From Planococcus sp. PAMC 21323 (GTDB taxonomy: Bacteria > Bacillota > Bacilli > Bacillales_A > Planococcaceae), in NCBI RefSeq assembly GCF_000785555.1, contig NZ_CP009129.1, forward strand, positions 248,001 through 312,000: a stretch of 64,000 nucleotides of DNA, given 5' to 3'. Below the pieces are notes generated by a model. The model had not been told where the DNA came from. It ran no database searches and worked only from the letters and a program-made list of their open reading frames with translations. Positions 59,765 through 64,000 of this stretch are shown here, piece by piece. Numbering within the stretch: the first letter of the stretch is position 1; every line of letters begins with the position of its first letter. A program made the position numbers and the translations under genes.

Positions 59765-61264
59765 ATGGATATACAACTCAGCAATATTCCCGCTTTTCCT
59801 ATTACCGAGCAATTCGGACCTGAATATTCAACATTAAGTTCAATCGAGTACAACTCCACATTAGTTGTCCAGGATTGCGCATTCTTTTGTGTGCCCGGAG
59901 AAAATACCGATGGTCATTTTTATATCGGAGAGGCAATTGCTAACGGAGCGACAACGATTATTGGATCAGATAAATCTTTAGTAACTGAGTATGCAAAAAA
60001 GCATCCAGACCTTTCATTTGCAGTAGTACCAAATGTCCGGGCAGCACTGGCGTACCTATCCGATTTCTTTTACAACTCAGCCCAAAAAGAGTTGATCAAA
60101 GTAGGTGTTACAGGTACCAACGGAAAGACTACGACAGCAACCTACGTTTATAATTTATTTAATCTTCTTGGAATAAGCTGTGGATTTATTGGGACAACAG
60201 GAATTTTAAGAATGGATGGCAAGATTCCTTTCTATAAGAGTACACCTACGACTCCAATTTCATCCGACCTCCACAAAATATTTGCGAAATTTGTTGAGGA
60301 GGGAGACCGTGCAGTCGCTATGGAGGTTTCTTCTATCGCTTTAGATCAGATGCGAGTAGAAGGAATTCAATTTGATGTAGCGATTCACACGAATATTTCA
60401 GAAGAACATCTGGAGTACCACAAAATATTTGAGCATTATCTCCAGTCTAAGTTAATGTTGTTCAAACAGTCGAAAGCAGCGGTCGTCAATATAGATGATG
60501 AAGGTATGGCGAAAGAAATACTAGAAGTCATTAGCTATCCTCATTTAACATACAGCAATCGCTTAGATTCTGGTGCCGATTTAATTTGGACGGATTGTGA
60601 GTCATCTGATTCGGGATTGAAATTTAACCTCTACTACAAAGGAGAACAATGGCCGGTTCATGTACCTCTTTTTGGAGAGTACAATGCAGCTAATTTAACG
60701 GCGGCAATTGGTTCTGCTCTCCTAGCCGGTAAAGACTTGAACGCTATAATAGCTGTCTTGCCTAAAATGTCTCAAGTTGAGGGACGTTTTCAAGTAATTC
60801 AAGGTCCTGAGAACCGGAAAGTGATTTTGGATTATGCTCATACACCGGTTGCGTTGTCAGCGGTTCTACATGAAGTGAAGAAATTATCGCATAACCGATT
60901 GATTGCACTTATTGCAGGAATCGGTATACGGGATTTCTCCAAAATGCCAAAAATGGCGAAAGCAGCTGAAGGAAAAGCGGATGTTCTTGTCGTAACTGTG
61001 GACCATCCTGGTGATAATGAACCTTCTGTGGTTATTGATGCTGTTTTAGAAGGTTTTACCGTTCCATACATGCAGCAAGTATTAACTGCTACATCTAGAC
61101 GCGAGGCAGTTTTAACAGCATTACGAGAAAGTGGACCAAACGACCTTGTGCTCTTGTCGAGCGGGTCGATCAATGGTGCACAAATCGTCAAAGGTGAATA
61201 TATTCCTCATTCCGACGAAGCGATCATCGAAGAGTTTTTCAATAAATGGACGAGTGACTTTTAA
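59765..61264 (+). CDS. MurE-like Mur ligase with altered signature motifs
   Basis: 499 residues, the size of UDP-MurNAc-tripeptide synthetase, which adds the third amino acid to the wall precursor. The ATP loop [11 protein letters not shown] (114-124), the [12 protein letters not shown] segment and the lysine region [10 protein letters not shown] are good. Three other sites differ. The N-terminal DSR patch reads SIEYNS. The amino-acid-selecting DNPR or DNPA motif reads DHPG (413-416). The GKGHE motif near the end reads SSGSINGAQ (465-473). It is outside any dcw cluster. It could be the L-lysine-type MurE, or a paralog with another substrate. AAGGAG precedes the ATG. Confidence 0.8.
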   Translation: MDIQLSNIPAFPITEQFGPEYSTLSSIEYNSTLVVQDCAFFCVPGENTDGHFYIGEAIANGATTIIGSDKSLVTEYAKKHPDLSFAVVPNVRAALAYLSDFFYNSAQKELIKVGVTGTNGKTTTATYVYNLFNLLGISCGFIGTTGILRMDGKIPFYKSTPTTPISSDLHKIFAKFVEEGDRAVAMEVSSIALDQMRVEGIQFDVAIHTNISEEHLEYHKIFEHYLQSKLMLFKQSKAAVVNIDDEGMAKEILEVISYPHLTYSNRLDSGADLIWTDCESSDSGLKFNLYYKGEQWPVHVPLFGEYNAANLTAAIGSALLAGKDLNAIIAVLPKMSQVEGRFQVIQGPENRKVILDYAHTPVALSAVLHEVKKLSHNRLIALIAGIGIRDFSKMPKMAKAAEGKADVLVVTVDHPGDNEPSVVIDAVLEGFTVPYMQQVLTATSRREAVLTALRESGPNDLVLLSSGSINGAQIVKGEYIPHSDEAIIEEFFNKWTSDF

Positions 61265-61346
61265 CCACAAAAGTCGCTTTTTAAGTAATGAATATGGTTA
61301 TAATAGAAGAGAAGGTTACTTACATATCAGAATTGGAGTGAATGGA

Positions 61347-62729
61347 ATGCAGTATCGTACAGAAAAAGATACGATCGGTGAAATTCAAGTTGAAGCAGAT
61401 AAAATGTGGGGCGCTCAAACACAGCGTAGCTTGCAAAACTTTGAAATTGGTACAGAGCGTATGCCACATGAAGTTGTTATGGCTTTTGCCCAACTGAAAA
61501 AAGCGACGGCGAAAGCTAACCATAAGCTTGGAAAACTATCTGAAGCGAAGATGAAAGCTGTAGAACTTGCTGCAAATGAAGTAATTGATGGCAAATGGAA
61601 CGATCATTTTCCGTTAGTTGTATGGCAAACAGGCAGCGGTACTCAGTCTAATATGAACATGAACGAAGTTCTAGCACGCCGTGGAAACGAAATCTTGGCA
61701 GAACAAAATTCTGACGAAAAACTTCATCCAAACGACGATGTGAATATGTCTCAAAGCTCTAACGATACGTACCCAACAGCGATGCATGTTGCAGGCGTTT
61801 TAGCCGTAACTGAAAAACTTGTGCCGGCTGTTCAAAAGTTAAAAGCAACATTAGATGAAAAAGCGAAAAAATTTGATGAAGTGATCAAAATTGGACGCAC
61901 TCACTTGCAGGATGCGACACCGTTAACATTAGGCCAAGAAATTAGTGGCTGGAGACATATGCTTGAAAAGAGCGAAAGCATGATCAGTCAAAGTGTTGAA
62001 TACATGCGCGAATTAGCAATCGGCGGTACGGCAGTAGGAACAGGTATCAATGCTGATCCAACTTTCGGCCCTTCAGTTGCTGAATTCATAAGCGAAGCAG
62101 TGGGAACTTCTTTCACTTCTGCAGAAAACAAATTCCATGCACTGACAAGCCATGATGAAATGGTTTACACGCATGGTGCGATTAAAGCTTTAGCAGCAGA
62201 TGCGATGAAAATTGCCAACGACGTACGTTGGTTAGCTAGTGGACCTCGTAGCGGAATCGGTGAAATCACCATTCCAGCAAATGAACCAGGAAGCTCGATT
62301 ATGCCAGGTAAAGTAAATCCAACGCAAAGCGAAGCATTGACGATGGTTGCGGCTCAAGTAATGGGTAATGATGCAACAATCGGCTTTTCTGCAAGCCAAG
62401 GAAACTTTGAATTGAACGTTTTCAAACCGGTTATTGCCTATAACTTCTTGCAATCTGTACGTCTTATGACAGATAGCTTAAATAGCTTTAACGATCATTG
62501 TGCAATTGGCATCGAGGCAAACCTTGATATTATCCAAAACCACGTAAGCAATTCATTGATGCTGGTTACAGCATTGAACCCGCATATTGGTTATGAAAAT
62601 GCGGCGGCGATTGCGAAACAAGCTCATAAAGATGGTACAACCTTAAAAGAATCAGCTGTAAACAGCGGACATTTAACTGCTGATCAGTTTGATGAATGGG
62701 TGAAACCAGAAAACATGGTAGGCAAATAA
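61347..62729 (+). CDS. fumC: Fumarate hydratase, class II
   Basis: A 460-residue iron-free fumarase of the TCA cycle (fumarate to malate). The superfamily signature [11 protein letters not shown] is present with its catalytic Ser, and [30 protein letters not shown] and [14 protein letters not shown] all match FumC. ATG 61347 follows TTGGAGTG; the open frame runs far upstream into the MurE-like gene but has no start signal. Followed by a terminator. Confidence 0.96.
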   Translation: MQYRTEKDTIGEIQVEADKMWGAQTQRSLQNFEIGTERMPHEVVMAFAQLKKATAKANHKLGKLSEAKMKAVELAANEVIDGKWNDHFPLVVWQTGSGTQSNMNMNEVLARRGNEILAEQNSDEKLHPNDDVNMSQSSNDTYPTAMHVAGVLAVTEKLVPAVQKLKATLDEKAKKFDEVIKIGRTHLQDATPLTLGQEISGWRHMLEKSESMISQSVEYMRELAIGGTAVGTGINADPTFGPSVAEFISEAVGTSFTSAENKFHALTSHDEMVYTHGAIKALAADAMKIANDVRWLASGPRSGIGEITIPANEPGSSIMPGKVNPTQSEALTMVAAQVMGNDATIGFSASQGNFELNVFKPVIAYNFLQSVRLMTDSLNSFNDHCAIGIEANLDIIQNHVSNSLMLVTALNPHIGYENAAAIAKQAHKDGTTLKESAVNSGHLTADQFDEWVKPENMVGK

Positions 62730-62734
62730 TAGAC

Positions 62735-62766
62735 GAAAGCGGCCGGTATTTCCCGGTCGCTTTTTT
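62735..62766 (+). terminator. Terminator
   Basis: AAGCGgCCGG pairs with CCGGtCGCTT, then TTTT. Confidence 0.82.
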
Positions 62767-62880
62767 ATTTCAGAAAAAATTGATGCTAGCTCTAAACACC
62801 GAAAATCATTATGTGCTAAAGGGTTTTACATAAGTCATGGCGAACTAGTTACAGTAATAGCAAAATTAAAGAGGTGTATT

Positions 62881-63543
62881 ATGCAAAAATCATTTGTGAT
62901 GTCATGGAGTGGCGGGAAAGATTCAGCACTCGCTTATTACCGAGCGGTATTAGACGGGCATGTGCCGCTAGCGTTATTTACAATGTTCGAAGAAGACGGG
63001 ACTAAATCACGGTCACATGGGTTGCCCATTAAAGTAATGGAAGCGCAAGCTGAACGTATGGGTTTGCCTTTAATAATTGGCAAAGCTAGTTGGTCGGGAT
63101 ACGAAAAGGAATTTATCGAACAGCTAAAAATCTTTAAAGCACAAGAAATCGAGATGGCTGTTTATGGCGATATCGATTTGCAGGATCATTTAGATTGGGT
63201 AGTGAAAGTTAGCGCTGAAGCAGAGATGGGTGTTCTTCATCCACTTTGGCAAGAACCACGCAAATCATTATTGAAAGAGTTAATTGAAGAAGGCTTCAAA
63301 GCTATTATTACGGTTGTGGATACAAGCCGACTAGATGAGCGATTTTTAGGGCGTGAGTTTACGCATGAGTTAATCGATGAACTAGAAGCGGCAGGTGTTG
63401 ACGCATGTGGAGAAGAAGGCGAATTTCATACAATTATCGTTGATGGACCTATTTTTGTAGAACCTGTACCTATTCAATTTGGTGAAAAGATTCATGCTGG
63501 AAATTACGCGATATTGGAAGTAGAACTTCATTCAGAGGAGTGA
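62881..63543 (+). CDS. Dph6-like PP-loop ATP pyrophosphatase
   Basis: 220 residues of the diphthine-ammonia ligase-like family (ATP_bind_4). The PP-loop SWSGGKDSALA is at residues 9-19, the conserved TMFEEDGTKSRSHG follows, then VYGDIDLQDH and the C-terminal GEEGEFHTIIVDGPIF. In archaea and eukaryotes Dph6 amidates diphthine on EF2. Bacteria lack diphthamide, so the substrate here must be different. AGAGGTG precedes the ATG. A GNAT gene follows after six bases. Confidence 0.88.
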   Translation: MQKSFVMSWSGGKDSALAYYRAVLDGHVPLALFTMFEEDGTKSRSHGLPIKVMEAQAERMGLPLIIGKASWSGYEKEFIEQLKIFKAQEIEMAVYGDIDLQDHLDWVVKVSAEAEMGVLHPLWQEPRKSLLKELIEEGFKAIITVVDTSRLDERFLGREFTHELIDELEAAGVDACGEEGEFHTIIVDGPIFVEPVPIQFGEKIHAGNYAILEVELHSEE

Positions 63544-63549
63544 TTGTGG

Positions 63550-64000
63550 ATGATTCGAATTATGGGGATGGAAGAAAAGCATATTCGGCAAATGTCTGTG
63601 TTGCTAGCAAAGCGGCACGAGCGAGAACGGAAAATTTTTAACTTTCTACCTGAAAGATTTGAAGAAATCGATGACACAGAAGAAGTATTGCGAAAATTAT
63701 TAGAACGCCCTTACATTAATGGCATTGTAGCGGTTAGAGAAATTGATGTCATTGGCTATTTACTTTACGAATTCAAAGAAGACGCCAGACACGGGCGCTA
63801 TGTATGGATGGACTATGAATCAATTGCCATCAGTGAACATGAACATCCACGGTTATTGAGACTGCTATATGCAAATGCAGGTGCGGAATGGATTAAGCAC
63901 GGCTATTTCCAACATATGTTAATGGCACCTCTTGGCGATGAGAAAGTTATCGATCAATGGCTAGACCAATCGTTTGCGTTTGACCAAAAATATGGAATTT
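63550..64000 (+). CDS. GNAT-like acetyltransferase, N-terminal part (runs off the window)
   Basis: The first 150 codons are visible (MIRIMGMEEKHIRQMSVLLAKRHERER, later VWMDYESIAISEHEHPRLLRLLYANAGAEWIKHGY). The layout of a helical start, a strand with AVREIDVIGYLLYEF, and a following YESIAI strand suggests GNAT, but the acetyl-CoA loop reads EHEHPRLLRLLY and is not classical. GAGGAGTG lies about nine bases upstream. It is probably co-transcribed with the Dph6-like gene. Confidence 0.65.
   Translation, partial: MIRIMGMEEKHIRQMSVLLAKRHERERKIFNFLPERFEEIDDTEEVLRKLLERPYINGIVAVREIDVIGYLLYEFKEDARHGRYVWMDYESIAISEHEHPRLLRLLYANAGAEWIKHGYFQHMLMAPLGDEKVIDQWLDQSFAFDQKYGI

Noticed and set aside
61131-61346. 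72-residue N-terminal extension of FumC
   Set aside because: It overlaps the MurE-like coding region in another frame and has no start signal; FumC starts at 61347 after GGAG.

Overview
The window looks like ordinary chromosome from a low-GC Gram-positive of the Bacillales. The best guess is Planococcaceae (Planococcus or a close relative), judged from protein style and gene content, not from a marker search. Signs are strong AGGAGG-type ribosome binding sites, frequent TTG/GTG starts, hairpin-plus-T-run terminators after most units, and Bacillus-type families (YpsA, YtoQ, YumC, SbcDC, DUF1836/YqxD, CstA, CatR/CatE, YocH-like, AI-2E exporters, TatA/TatC). I see no rRNA, tRNA, prophage, insertion sequence or CRISPR array.

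Layout. 1-1.2 kb: the 5' part of pepF (minus) and then a 660-base gap holding a candidate structured RNA of about 440 nt with a sigma-B-like promoter and a terminator. 1.2-7.4 kb: thioesterase, small unknowns, mini-catalase, BCCT osmolyte carrier, YpsA, threonine dehydratase-like enzyme. 7.5-12.5 kb: an oxidoreductase group (SDR, broken TetR fragment, quinone reductase, PanE-like) and cstA. 12.5-15.6 kb: a small CC-tailed protein with an ArsA-like ATPase, then YtoQ. 15.6-20.3 kb: sbcD-sbcC diverging from a WYL-domain gene, with LexA-type boxes between them. 20.3-31.6 kb: CoA transferase, MarR/MFS pair, hydratase, SLH protein, AI-2E exporter, polar amino-acid ABC transporter. 31.6-39.1 kb: an exact 21-bp repeat array, PpiB, YumC, a LysM/3D wall protein, and a Tat cargo/GMC oxidoreductase operon with its own tatA and tatC. 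39.2-45.6 kb: Nudix, CorA-like, a leader-peptide/attenuator-controlled ABC-F gene, and CatR/CatE-like divergent genes. 45.6-54.5 kb: nitronate monooxygenase-like, DUF368 (PopT) and UppP for undecaprenyl phosphate recycling, a dispersed repeat, a CAP-domain protein, a second AI-2E protein, and a MarR/MMPL operon under a large palindrome. 54.6-64 kb: a VOC/serine-hydrolase fusion, CspA, kinase, NfeD-like protein, a divergent MurE-like ligase, fumarase, a Dph6-like PP-loop enzyme and a partial GNAT gene.

Themes. Several units concern envelope and lipid-carrier metabolism (DUF368, UppP, MurE-like ligase, YocH-like protein, SLH protein, CAP protein). Others concern stress and drug response (SOS boxes at sbcDC, sigma-B-like promoters, attenuated ABC-F, quinone-type CatR/CatE, MMPL pump, catalase). 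The strongest leads for something undescribed are the structured intergenic RNA (705-1176), the uORF/attenuator ahead of the ABC-F gene (41956-42260), the two-helical-turn repeat array (31627-31731), the MurE-like ligase with altered signature motifs, and the VOC/serine-hydrolase fusion.
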